NCBI GenBank assembly: GCA_040507895.1
Contig: JBEVNX010000013.1
Span: forward strand, 1 to 26,083
DNA length: 26,083 bases
Reading direction: 5' to 3'
Source of the DNA: JBEVNX01 sp040507895
GTDB taxonomy: Bacteria > Desulfobacterota > Binatia > JACPRU01
The translations under genes were made by a program, and so were the position numbers. The notes below the pieces were generated by a model, which worked only from the letters and a program-made list of their open reading frames with translations, had not been told where the DNA came from and made no database searches. This document shows, piece by piece, positions 1 to 6,264 of the stretch (within the stretch, counting starts at the first letter, position 1; each line of letters begins with the position of its first letter).

Positions 1-281
1 CCGTGGAGCCGGATCATGGGGCGGCCGCCGGTCTCGCGGGTGATCTCGATCTCGGTCCAGCTCACCTCGCGACTCCAGCCGCGCCCGAGCGCCTTCATCA
101 TCGCTTCCTTGGCCGCGAAGCGCGCGGCGTAGCTCTCGTACTTGCCCCGCCGCCGCTCGCAGTACGCCTGCTCGCCCGGCGTGAAGACGCGGCTGCGGAA
201 TCGCTCGCCAGTGGTGGGGCGCTCGAGAGCGTCTCGAATCCGATCGACCTCGGCGAGATCGACTCCGATGCCGATGATCAT
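1..281 (-). CDS. acpS: Holo-[acyl-carrier-protein] synthase, 3' part cut by window edge
   Basis: AcpS moves the 4'-phosphopantetheine group from CoA to the conserved serine of apo-ACP, which activates fatty acid synthesis in the cytoplasm. The visible 93 codons begin at an ATG (281-279) with the family N-terminus MIIGIGVDLAEVDRI, which carries the Mg-binding aspartate. They continue through FTPGE-x-YC and the FAAKEAMMKALG block, whose glutamate is the second metal ligand. The C-terminal quarter lies outside the window. The start overlaps the stop of the upstream small membrane protein gene as ATGA, so the two are probably translationally coupled. Family assignment is firm from these motifs. 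Confidence 0.93.
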   Translation of the reverse strand, partial: MIIGIGVDLAEVDRIRDALERPTTGERFRSRVFTPGEQAYCERRRGKYESYAARFAAKEAMMKALGRGWSREVSWTEIEITRETGGRPMIRLH

Positions 282-529
282 GCCGACTCGGAGCGCTTCT
301 CGCGCTTCGGCATGACGATCAGTGCCGCGACACCCCAAATGCCGAACACCAAACCAATCGCCGTCCACAGGTTCTTCGGATAACCGTTGTTGTGCGCGAA
401 CAGCCGGCACATGATCGCGTCGCAGACGTTGACGACGATCATGGTGCCGACGAGCGTCGCCAAGGGGATCTCGGACCGGAGTAGCTTGAGGCCCGACAGA
501 TAGCCGAGGAAGGTATTGAGCTCGCTCAT
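278..529 (-). CDS. Small two-helix membrane protein of unknown function
   Basis: An 83-residue protein with two likely transmembrane helices, at about residues 21-45 (IPLATLVGTMIVVNVCDAIM region) and 55-74 (WTAIGLVFGIWGVAALIVM region). The polar loop between them (HNNGYPKN) is short, and the C-terminal tail KREKRSESA is basic then acidic. I do not recognise a family. It sits directly upstream of acpS with a 4-bp ATGA overlap, so it shares its transcript. No Shine-Dalgarno sequence precedes the ATG. A TATACG hexamer (541-536) ends 6 nt before the start, which would fit a leaderless transcript. Confidence 0.7.
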   Translation of the reverse strand: MSELNTFLGYLSGLKLLRSEIPLATLVGTMIVVNVCDAIMCRLFAHNNGYPKNLWTAIGLVFGIWGVAALIVMPKREKRSESA

Positions 530-543
530 CGGCCGCGTATACT
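516..543 (+). promoter_or_regulatory. Candidate sigma70-type promoter for the phasin-like gene
   Basis: TTGAGC at 516-521 and TATACT at 538-543 are separated by 16 bp, 37 bp upstream of the ATG at 581. The GTATAC core at 537-542 is palindromic. It can also serve as the -10 of the opposite gene (TATACG read on the minus strand), so the two divergent promoters probably overlap. Based on sequence match only. Confidence 0.45.
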
Positions 544-580
544 GGCACGTCTACCTTGCCGCGAAAGGCCTGGTGAAACA

Positions 581-961
581 ATGGCGACGCGCGATGATCG
601 CAATGTCTTCCAGTGGCTGCGCGAAGCGGGCGAAGGGCAGATGAGTCGCGTGCTCGAGGAGCTGATGTCGAGTCGGAGCTTCGCCGACTTACTCGGCAAG
701 ACGGTCGAGCAAGCAATGGCGACGAAGGGAACGGTGGACCGCAACATGCAAACGATACTCAGCGTGCTCAACTTACCTTCGAAGGCAGACTACAAGAAGC
801 TTTCGACGAAGGTCGAGGCGCTCCAAGGCAGCCTCGTGAACCTGAACATCAAGCTCGATCGGATCCTGGCACAGCAGCAGGCCGCGGAGAGGCGTCCGCC
901 GCGAGCCAAGCCGAAGCCCAAGCGCGTCGAAGTGCCGGCTTCCCCCGAGGAAGCTCGCTAG
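581..961 (+). CDS. Phasin-like / PhaE-like coiled-coil protein
   Basis: A 126-residue protein without signal or membrane segment. The N-terminal half is helical. Residues 61-95 hold the pattern LNLPSKADYKKL followed by heptad-like LSTKVEALQGSLVNLNIKLDRIL. This resembles the LNLP-R-x-D/E-x-x-x-L coiled coil seen in poly(3-hydroxyalkanoate) synthase subunit PhaE and phasin-like granule proteins. The tail (RRPPRAKPKPKRVE) is proline and lysine/arginine rich, as in many granule-associated proteins. It is convergent with the ArsA-like gene, with only 5 bp between the stops. A granule surface or PHA-synthase accessory role is inferred; no PHA synthase gene is in the window. An unrelated coiled-coil protein remains possible. 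Confidence 0.65.
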   Translation: MATRDDRNVFQWLREAGEGQMSRVLEELMSSRSFADLLGKTVEQAMATKGTVDRNMQTILSVLNLPSKADYKKLSTKVEALQGSLVNLNIKLDRILAQQQAAERRPPRAKPKPKRVEVPASPEEAR

Positions 962-966
962 GGAAG

Positions 967-2109
967 CTACGCGGGGTCGGCGGCGGCGCCGCGAATGGCC
1001 ACGACCCTACCGCGCCGAGCAAGGCCCGGCGTGAAGACCTCGGCGATGTCGCGCAACGCTTCGAGTGAGGCAACGTCGCGCGGGAACGCCGGAACCGTGG
1101 CGATCGGCACCGCGTACGCGACCGCCCGCAGCTTGGCCGCCATGCGCCGGTCGCGGTCGGCCAGCGCTTCGAGCTCCCGGCGCGCCTCCCGCAGCTTCCG
1201 GCGAAGCTCTCGCGGAATGGGGTTGGCGCCCCTGCGCGTCCGCGCGAGCAGGGCCTCAGGCACCGTGCGGTTGACCACCATTGCGCCGACGAACAGGCCT
1301 GCGCGGTCGAGCTCCCGGTAGAAGGAGATCGTCTCATCAATTGTCAGTGGCTCGGCCGTCGTTACCAGCAGCGCGGCCGTGCCGGCGTCGCGTAGAATGC
1401 GGCGCACCGCATCAGCGCGGCTCTGAAAGCCTTCCACCATGCCGTCGAACCCGCCGACGAAGTCGGCGACCTCGGCGAGGAGCCGCATGCCGGTGAGGCG
1501 CTCGAGCGCACGTAGAATCGTCTCGAGCGCCATCTGGGCCACGCGCGAGCCGACGCCGAGGAGCGCGAGCGAAGGCCGCTGCAGGAAGGACAGCGCCCGC
1601 GAGCCGAGCAGATCGATCATGCGCCGCGGCGCATCGAGGAAGTCGAGCGCGTGGTGGGTGGGTGGCGTATCGATGATCAGTAGATCGTAAGAGTCGGCCG
1701 TGGCGATCTCGTAAAGCTTTTCCAGCGCCATGTATTCCTGCGAGCCGGCCAGCGCCCCCGAGACATACTGATAGAGGCGGTTGCGCAGGATGCGTTCGGC
1801 CGCCTCGAGGCTCGGCGCGAAGCGCGCGACGAGTTGGTCGAACGTGCGCTTGGCGTCGAGCATCATCGCGTGAAGCTCGCCACCGCCGAGCCCGTCGAGG
1901 CACACGCGCGTCGGCTCTGAGGCGAGTTCGGGCATGCCGAGCGCATCCTTCAAGCGTCGGGCGGGGTCGATCGTCAGCAGCGCGACCTTGCGGCCGCGTA
2001 GGGCCGCGGCCAGCGCCAGGGCCGCCGACACCGTGGTCTTGCCCACACCGCCTCCGCCGAGGCAGAGCAGCACCTTCCGTTGCTGCAACAAAGACTCGAT
2101 CCTATGCAT
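967..2109 (-). CDS. ArsA/Get3-family ATPase, paralogue A (lacks signature lysine)
   Basis: A 380-residue SIMIBI-class P-loop ATPase of the ArsA/Get3 family. The P-loop GGGGVGKTT lies at about residues 18-26, followed by the switch-like TIDPARRLKDALG and by IIDTPPTHHALDFLDAPRRM, the family Walker B/switch II region. The deviant Walker A motif of ArsA and Get3 normally reads KGGxGKT, and here the first lysine is replaced by glycine. The gene starts at ATG 2109 inside the 3' end of the sister ATPase (8-bp overlap), so the two are co-translated and may form a heterodimer. There are no arsenite genes (arsB, arsR, arsD) nearby, so arsenical efflux is unlikely. Such pairs occur in deltaproteobacterial-type genomes next to lipid or PHA genes, as far as I recall; the substrate is unknown. 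Confidence 0.85.
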   Translation of the reverse strand: MHRIESLLQQRKVLLCLGGGGVGKTTVSAALALAAALRGRKVALLTIDPARRLKDALGMPELASEPTRVCLDGLGGGELHAMMLDAKRTFDQLVARFAPSLEAAERILRNRLYQYVSGALAGSQEYMALEKLYEIATADSYDLLIIDTPPTHHALDFLDAPRRMIDLLGSRALSFLQRPSLALLGVGSRVAQMALETILRALERLTGMRLLAEVADFVGGFDGMVEGFQSRADAVRRILRDAGTAALLVTTAEPLTIDETISFYRELDRAGLFVGAMVVNRTVPEALLARTRRGANPIPRELRRKLREARRELEALADRDRRMAAKLRAVAYAVPIATVPAFPRDVASLEALRDIAEVFTPGLARRGRVVAIRGAAADPA

Positions 2110-3052
2110 CGGAGGTTGCGGCTAGGGGAACCGCCTGTTCGAGCGCGCCGACGAGGCGCCGCAAGTGCGGCCGATCGAGCGTCTCGTTGACGACAAACGG
2201 GAACGTCACGGGCTCGACCCGAAGCTCGGCCCGTAGACGCGCGAGCTGCTCTTCCGCTCGCCTGCGCTTCTCGACGTGATAGCGCCCGGCAGCGACGAGC
2301 GGGTCGCTCGCGTCGAGACCGCTCGACAGGAGCCAGCGAACTTCGTCCCCGGTGAATCGAGCGGGCCAGAACGCGTTGGCGATGAGCGGCCCGACGGCGA
2401 CGCTGCCGCCGCGCTTCAGACTCGCGGCGATCTCGATCGTTTCGTTGACCGCCATCTCCTCGGCAATCGTCACGATCACCGCTGCCGCGCGGCGCGCGTC
2501 GGCGAGCACACGACTCACCTCCGCGGCGATCTTGCCGATCGGTCCGATCGGCATCATCTCCATCAAGGTGCGCGCCGTCGCGAGCAGCGGCAGCGAATGG
2601 CCGGTCGCCGGCGCGTCGACGATAACCAGATCGTAGCGCGGACGGCGGCGCAGGCCGAGATGCATCGACTCGAGCTCGATGATCTTCGCGAGCGTCAGGA
2701 ACTCTTCGATGCCGGGCGCCGCCGCGGTGAGAATCGAGAACGAATGGCTGGCGAGAAGCCGCTCGCGGAGCGCGCGGATCGGCAAAACCTTCTGCAGGAA
2801 GTCCGCGAGCGCGCGCCGCGGCTCGATGCGCACGAGCTCGAGTCGCGGCTGAACCTCCGCGGGCTCCGCACCGGGCTCCGGTCCACCGAGCAGCTCGCGC
2901 ATTCGTCCGTACGGCGACAGCTCGACGACGAGCACGCGCTTGCGATGGCGAAATGCGAAGAGCGCGAGCGTGGCGGTCGCCACGGTCTTCCCGACTCCGC
3001 CCTTGCCCGAGACGAACAGCAGGCGGCGGTCGAGAATCGGGTGGAACGACAC
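2102..3052 (-). CDS. ArsA/Get3-family ATPase, paralogue B (signature lysine present)
   Basis: A 316-residue paralogue of the next gene, with a complete deviant Walker A motif GKGGVGKT at about residues 16-23. The signature lysine is K17 and the catalytic lysine K22. LVIVDAPATGHSLPLL gives the switch II region, and VEL replaces the usual TDP after the second strand (LVVELSPYGRM). In Get3-type dimers the signature lysine reaches into the partner's ATP site, so this subunit could serve paralogue A, which lacks one. The start is GTG at 3052, with no Shine-Dalgarno sequence but a promoter-like pair just upstream, suggesting a leaderless message. It is divergent from the acyltransferase gene, with 86 bp between starts. 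Confidence 0.85.
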   Translation of the reverse strand: MSFHPILDRRLLFVSGKGGVGKTVATATLALFAFRHRKRVLVVELSPYGRMRELLGGPEPGAEPAEVQPRLELVRIEPRRALADFLQKVLPIRALRERLLASHSFSILTAAAPGIEEFLTLAKIIELESMHLGLRRRPRYDLVIVDAPATGHSLPLLATARTLMEMMPIGPIGKIAAEVSRVLADARRAAAVIVTIAEEMAVNETIEIAASLKRGGSVAVGPLIANAFWPARFTGDEVRWLLSSGLDASDPLVAAGRYHVEKRRRAEEQLARLRAELRVEPVTFPFVVNETLDRPHLRRLVGALEQAVPLAATSDA

Positions 3053-3058
3053 GAAGGA

Positions 3059-3087
3059 ACGCTACGCGACGGTTTCCGGACAGTCAA
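3059..3087 (-). promoter_or_regulatory. Candidate promoter for the ArsA-like gene pair
   Basis: Read on the minus strand, TTGACT (3087-3082) and TAGCGT (3064-3059) are separated by 17 bp. The first base of the GTG start codon (3052) lies 7 nt past the end of the -10 hexamer, at the expected transcription start. This would give a leaderless message, in line with the lack of a ribosome binding site. Confidence 0.45.
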
Positions 3088-3104
3088 ATTACGTCTTGGC
3101 GACG

Positions 3105-3132
3105 TTGACGACGCGCGGGGAATCTCTATAGC
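3105..3132 (+). promoter_or_regulatory. Candidate promoter for the acyltransferase gene
   Basis: TTGACG (3105-3110) and TATAGC (3127-3132) are separated by 16 bp. The GTG at 3139 begins 7 nt after the -10 hexamer, so this message would also be leaderless if that start is used. The promoter is back to back with the one for the ArsA-like genes in an 86-bp divergent region. Confidence 0.45.
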
Positions 3133-3138
3133 TGGGTC

Positions 3139-4179
3139 GTGGTGCGCCCCGAGAAGCAGCGCACGCGACGAATGGTCACGCAGGCCGGGCGCGCGCCGTC
3201 GGCTGCACGTCGCCGTACGCCGGACCCGGCGGGAACCGTCGATTGGTTCCAGGAGGAGCTCGCCCGGCTCGACCGCGAGCTCGACGAAGAGATCGCGAAG
3301 AGCCGCCCCGCGCAGGGCCGCGGCGTCGTGGAGAGCTGGCTCTCACGAATCGGCCTGCCCGATCCGGGCAGCGTCCTCGAGACGATCGCTCGCCTCCGTG
3401 GCTCCGAGCGCGCCGACGAATTCGGCCTCGATCCCGCGTTCGAAGAATTCGTCGAGCCGCTGTTCGCGTTCCTCTACCGGCGCTGGTGGCGCGTGGAGAC
3501 GCGCGGGCTCGCCAACGTTCCGGATTCGGGGCCGGCGCTGATCGTGGCGAACCATTCCGGGGCGATGTTCCCGTACGACGGTGCCATGCTGAAGGTCGCG
3601 CTGCGCCTCGAACATCCGGCCGCGCGCGAGCTCCGCCCGCTGGTCGACGACTTCGTATTCCGAGCGCCCTTCTTGGCCTCGCTGATGACACGCGTGGGCG
3701 GCGTGCGCGCCAGCCCCGAGAACGCCGAGCGGCTGCTTCGCCACGGAGAGATCGTCGCGGTCTTTCCCGAGGGTCTCCGCGGGATGCGGAAGAAGTTCAC
3801 GCAGCGCTATCGGTTGCAGCGCTTCGGGCGGGGTGGCTTCGCGTCGCTCGCCTTGAAGACGGCGACACCGATCGTGCCAGTCGCGGTGGTCGGCGCCGAA
3901 GAAATCCACCCGCTCCTCGGCACGTGGGACTGGCCGGCCAAGCTCCTCGGCCTGCCCTACTTCCCCCTGACGCCGACGTTCCCTTGGCTTGGGCCGCTCG
4001 GCCTCGTGCCTCTGCCGAGCAAGTGGATCCTACGCTTCGGAGAGCCCATGGACTCCACCCGCCTCGCGGGAGACGCAGCCGACCCGGTGCTCGTGGACCG
4101 GCTCACCGACGAGGTGCGCGAGACGATCCAGGAGATGGTGGACGAAACCCTGCGGCAGCGGGGATCCGCCTTCGCCTAA
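3139..4179 (+). CDS. Lysophospholipid/glycerolipid acyltransferase family protein
   Basis: A 346-residue protein of the PlsC-like acyltransferase superfamily (PF01553). An N-terminal region of about 95 residues, charged and probably helical, precedes the catalytic domain. Motif I is IVANHSGAMFPYDGAM, with histidine and aspartate at about 139 and 147 when counted from the GTG. The spacing HX7D is longer than the textbook HX4D but is found in a subfamily with NHSG-type motifs. The FPEG glycerol-phosphate binding motif lies at 209-212, followed by RFGRGGFASLAL and IVPVAVVGAEE. It probably acylates a lysophospholipid, or a wax or triacylglycerol precursor, at the membrane. ATG 3172 is an alternative start 11 codons downstream; neither start has a good ribosome binding site. 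Confidence 0.82.
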   Translation: MVRPEKQRTRRMVTQAGRAPSAARRRTPDPAGTVDWFQEELARLDRELDEEIAKSRPAQGRGVVESWLSRIGLPDPGSVLETIARLRGSERADEFGLDPAFEEFVEPLFAFLYRRWWRVETRGLANVPDSGPALIVANHSGAMFPYDGAMLKVALRLEHPAARELRPLVDDFVFRAPFLASLMTRVGGVRASPENAERLLRHGEIVAVFPEGLRGMRKKFTQRYRLQRFGRGGFASLALKTATPIVPVAVVGAEEIHPLLGTWDWPAKLLGLPYFPLTPTFPWLGPLGLVPLPSKWILRFGEPMDSTRLAGDAADPVLVDRLTDEVRETIQEMVDETLRQRGSAFA

Positions 4180-4246
4180 GCGCTCTTCAGCGGACCGGCC
4201 TCTTGTTCTGTCGGCACGTGGCGAGCAAGATCGCCGATCGACGAGC

Positions 4247-5503
4247 ATGGTGAGCACGAACCCAAAGGTGCTGGTGGTGATTCTGGGCGGGGGGCGCGGC
4301 GCGCGCCTTGCGCCCCTCACTCGCTACCGCTCCAAGCCCGCGGTGCCGCTCGGCGGCAAATACCGGCTGATCGACATCACGCTCTCGAACGCAATCAACT
4401 CGGGCATGCGACAGATCTTCGTGCTGACGCAGTTCCAGTCCGCGTCACTGAATCGCCACGTCTCGAACAGCTTTCAGTTCGACCCCTTCTCGCGAGGTTT
4501 CGTCGAGGTGCTCGCCGCCGAACAGACCGAAGAGAGCTCCGATTGGTACCAAGGCACCGCCGACGCGGTGCGCAAGCAGATGGTGCGCTTCTTGTCGCGC
4601 GATTGGGACTACGTGCTCGTGCTCTCGGGAGACCATCTCTACAAGATGGACTACCGCCCGTTCCTGCAAGCACATATCGACAACCGGGCGGAGATTACGG
4701 TGGGCGTCGTGCCGGTGACGCGCGAGAGCGTGTCGGGTTTCGGCATTCTACGCATGGAGGGCGACTGGATCGTCGAGTTCGCCGAAAAGCCGCACGAGCC
4801 TGCGCTGATCGATCGACTCGAGCTCGACGTCGCGACCGCGAAGAATGCCGGCATCCGCGACATGAGCCGGCGCTTCCTCGCCTCGATGGGTATCTACGTG
4901 TTCGATCGGGAAGCGCTCGCGCAGGTTCTTCGCGATTCGACGGCGGTCGACTTCGGGCACGAGGTGATCCCGCAGGCGATCGAGCGCCAGCGCGTGCGTG
5001 GGTACTCCTTCGACGACTACTGGGAAGACATCGGCACGATCGGGGCGTTCTATCGGGCGAACCTCGCGCTCACCGATCCGGATCCGGCGTTCAAGCTCGG
5101 CGATCCCGACTGGCCGGTCTATACGCGCGCCCGCTACCTGCCGCCCTCACGCATCTCCGGCTGCTCGATCCGTCAGACGATGATCGCCGATGGCTGCCGC
5201 CTGGAGGACGCCGAGATCGAGCACAGCGTGGTCGGAATCCGCTCGCAAATCGATGCCGGGTCGAAGATCAAGGACACCGTACTGCTCGGCGCCGACTACT
5301 ACGAGGCGCGCTGGCCGCTCGGCGTCGGCAAGAATTGCGTGATCGAGCGCGCGATCGTCGACAAGAACGCTCGCATCGGCGACGGCTCGGTGATCCGCAA
5401 CGTCGAAGGCGTGGTCGAGGCAGAAGGCAAAGGCTACTCGATCCACGAGGGCATCGTCATTGTCGCCAAGAACGTCGTGCTCCCGCCCGGCACGAGGATC
5501 TGA
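4247..5503 (+). CDS. glgC: Glucose-1-phosphate adenylyltransferase (ADP-glucose pyrophosphorylase)
   Basis: GlgC makes ADP-glucose and pyrophosphate from glucose-1-phosphate and ATP, the committed step of bacterial glycogen synthesis. The 418-residue length is typical. It has the N-terminal nucleotide motif GGGRGARLAPLTRYRSKPAV, then KYRLIDITLSNAINSG, WYQGTADAVRKQM, VLSGDHLYKMDY, the catalytic-site FAEKP, and DYWEDIGTIGAFYRANL. The C-terminal third holds the left-handed beta-helix hexapeptide repeats (CSIRQTMIADGCRL onward). ATG 4247 is chosen because it begins right before the first beta strand; the frame is open further upstream but overlaps the acyltransferase gene. It lies 67 bp after the acyltransferase on the same strand. 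No other glycogen genes are in view. Confidence 0.96.
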   Translation: MVSTNPKVLVVILGGGRGARLAPLTRYRSKPAVPLGGKYRLIDITLSNAINSGMRQIFVLTQFQSASLNRHVSNSFQFDPFSRGFVEVLAAEQTEESSDWYQGTADAVRKQMVRFLSRDWDYVLVLSGDHLYKMDYRPFLQAHIDNRAEITVGVVPVTRESVSGFGILRMEGDWIVEFAEKPHEPALIDRLELDVATAKNAGIRDMSRRFLASMGIYVFDREALAQVLRDSTAVDFGHEVIPQAIERQRVRGYSFDDYWEDIGTIGAFYRANLALTDPDPAFKLGDPDWPVYTRARYLPPSRISGCSIRQTMIADGCRLEDAEIEHSVVGIRSQIDAGSKIKDTVLLGADYYEARWPLGVGKNCVIERAIVDKNARIGDGSVIRNVEGVVEAEGKGYSIHEGIVIVAKNVVLPPGTRI

Positions 5504-5557
5504 TGCAGCGTCGTTGCGCTCGCCGAGGCGAAGCGACCATCGCTTGCGGAAGCGCGA

Positions 5558-5586
5558 TTGACACCCTGAAGGACGATCCCTATTCT
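5558..5586 (+). promoter_or_regulatory. Strong sigma70-like promoter for the 80-residue protein
   Basis: A perfect TTGACA (5558-5563) and TATTCT (5581-5586) are separated by 17 bp. The predicted transcription start near 5593 gives a leader of about 20 nt that carries AAGGAG at 5595-5600, 12 nt before the ATG at 5613. It has one of the best -35/-10 matches in the window. Confidence 0.65.
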
Positions 5587-5612
5587 CCCCGCGCAAGGAG
5601 ATCCACGCCGCC

Positions 5613-5855
5613 ATGCCCAAGCAAGAGAAGGTTCGAGCCAACATCCGCATCCTTCCGGTCAAGGGCGTCTCGCAGACCATCAACTATCTCCTCGAGGATC
5701 GGGACGAGCTGGATTGGCTCGTCGCCGTAGGCAAGAACAAGAACGGCGAGATCTTCTTCTACGACACCGGCGGCGACATCCTCGAGGATCTCGGCACGCT
5801 CGAGTACCTGAAGCAGCGCATCATCCGCGCCCACTTCGGCGACGACCCGGACTAG
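5613..5855 (+). CDS. Small acidic protein of unknown function
   Basis: An 80-residue soluble protein that I do not assign to a family. It begins with basic residues (MPKQEKVRANIRILPVKG). It then has alternating hydrophobic and charged stretches (INYLLEDRDELDWLVAVGKN, GEIFFYDTGGDILEDL) and an acidic end (FGDDPD). The pattern suggests a small alpha/beta fold. It has its own promoter and a Shine-Dalgarno sequence (AAGGAG), while glgC upstream ends 109 bp before. This supports a real, well expressed, monocistronic gene. It is convergent with the Rieske gene, and the two stop codons sit in opposite arms of a 7-bp inverted repeat. Confidence 0.75.
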   Translation: MPKQEKVRANIRILPVKGVSQTINYLLEDRDELDWLVAVGKNKNGEIFFYDTGGDILEDLGTLEYLKQRIIRAHFGDDPD

Positions 5856-5883
5856 CCCGGATCCCTCTCCAGACGTGGGCTAG
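5852..5883. terminator. Inverted repeat between convergent stops, possible bidirectional terminator
   Basis: CTAGCCC (5852-5858) and GGGCTAG (5877-5883) are perfect complements around an 18-nt loop. The stop of the + gene (5853-5855) and the stop of the - gene (5882-5880) each lie in one arm. No T-tract follows on either side, so this is not a classical intrinsic terminator, and an effect on termination or mRNA stability is only a guess. Confidence 0.3.
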
Positions 5884-6242
5884 AGAACGTCTTCGAAATC
5901 ATCGGGCGTTCGTGCCCAGATCTCCTCGCCCCGCGTCTCCAGCGGTACCCGGATGAGCCGCCTGCCGAAAGGCGGCCCGCTCACGCACTCCCCGGAGTCG
6001 GGCTCGAACAGCGCACCGTGGGTCGAGCAAAGCACGTATCGACGGTCCTCGTCGAAGAAGCGGTTCTCGACCCAGTCGAGGCTCATGGCGATGTGGCGGC
6101 ACTTGTTGACGTAGGCGTGGTGCTCGCCGCGCCAGCGAACGACGAAACACTCGACCTCGAGCGCGCCGACTGGAAGCAGAAACTTCTTCGACTTCCCTTC
6201 GGGGATCTCGTCGACCCGCGCGACCCTCACCGCGACCGGCAT
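5880..6242 (-). CDS. Stand-alone Rieske-type [2Fe-2S] protein
   Basis: A 120-residue protein with Rieske cluster ligands C48-x-H50 (KCRH) and C72-x-x-H75 (CSTH). The following GALFEPDSGECVSGPP is the usual second-loop and proline region. The 21-residue gap between the two ligand pairs is slightly longer than in classic Rieske ferredoxins. ATG 6242 is preferred because GGAG lies 6 nt before it. An upstream in-frame ATG at 6290 would run into the previous gene. The gene follows the Rieske-oxygenase catalytic subunit by 22 bp on the same strand. Since that subunit has no cluster-binding segment, this protein may supply the electron-transfer cluster in trans. This partnership is an inference. Confidence 0.85.
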   Translation of the reverse strand: MPVAVRVARVDEIPEGKSKKFLLPVGALEVECFVVRWRGEHHAYVNKCRHIAMSLDWVENRFFDEDRRYVLCSTHGALFEPDSGECVSGPPFGRRLIRVPLETRGEEIWARTPDDFEDVL

Positions 6243-6264
6243 CAGTAGCTCCGCACCCGCCGGC

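Noticed and set aside
967..3052. Arsenite efflux ATPase role for the ArsA-like genes
   Set aside because: No arsB, arsD, arsR or acr3 gene is nearby, and the subunits are separate and asymmetric, unlike plasmid-type ArsA.
3243..4253. Long arginine-rich frame overlapping the acyltransferase
   Set aside because: It is a GC-driven shadow frame; the other frame has the acyltransferase motifs.
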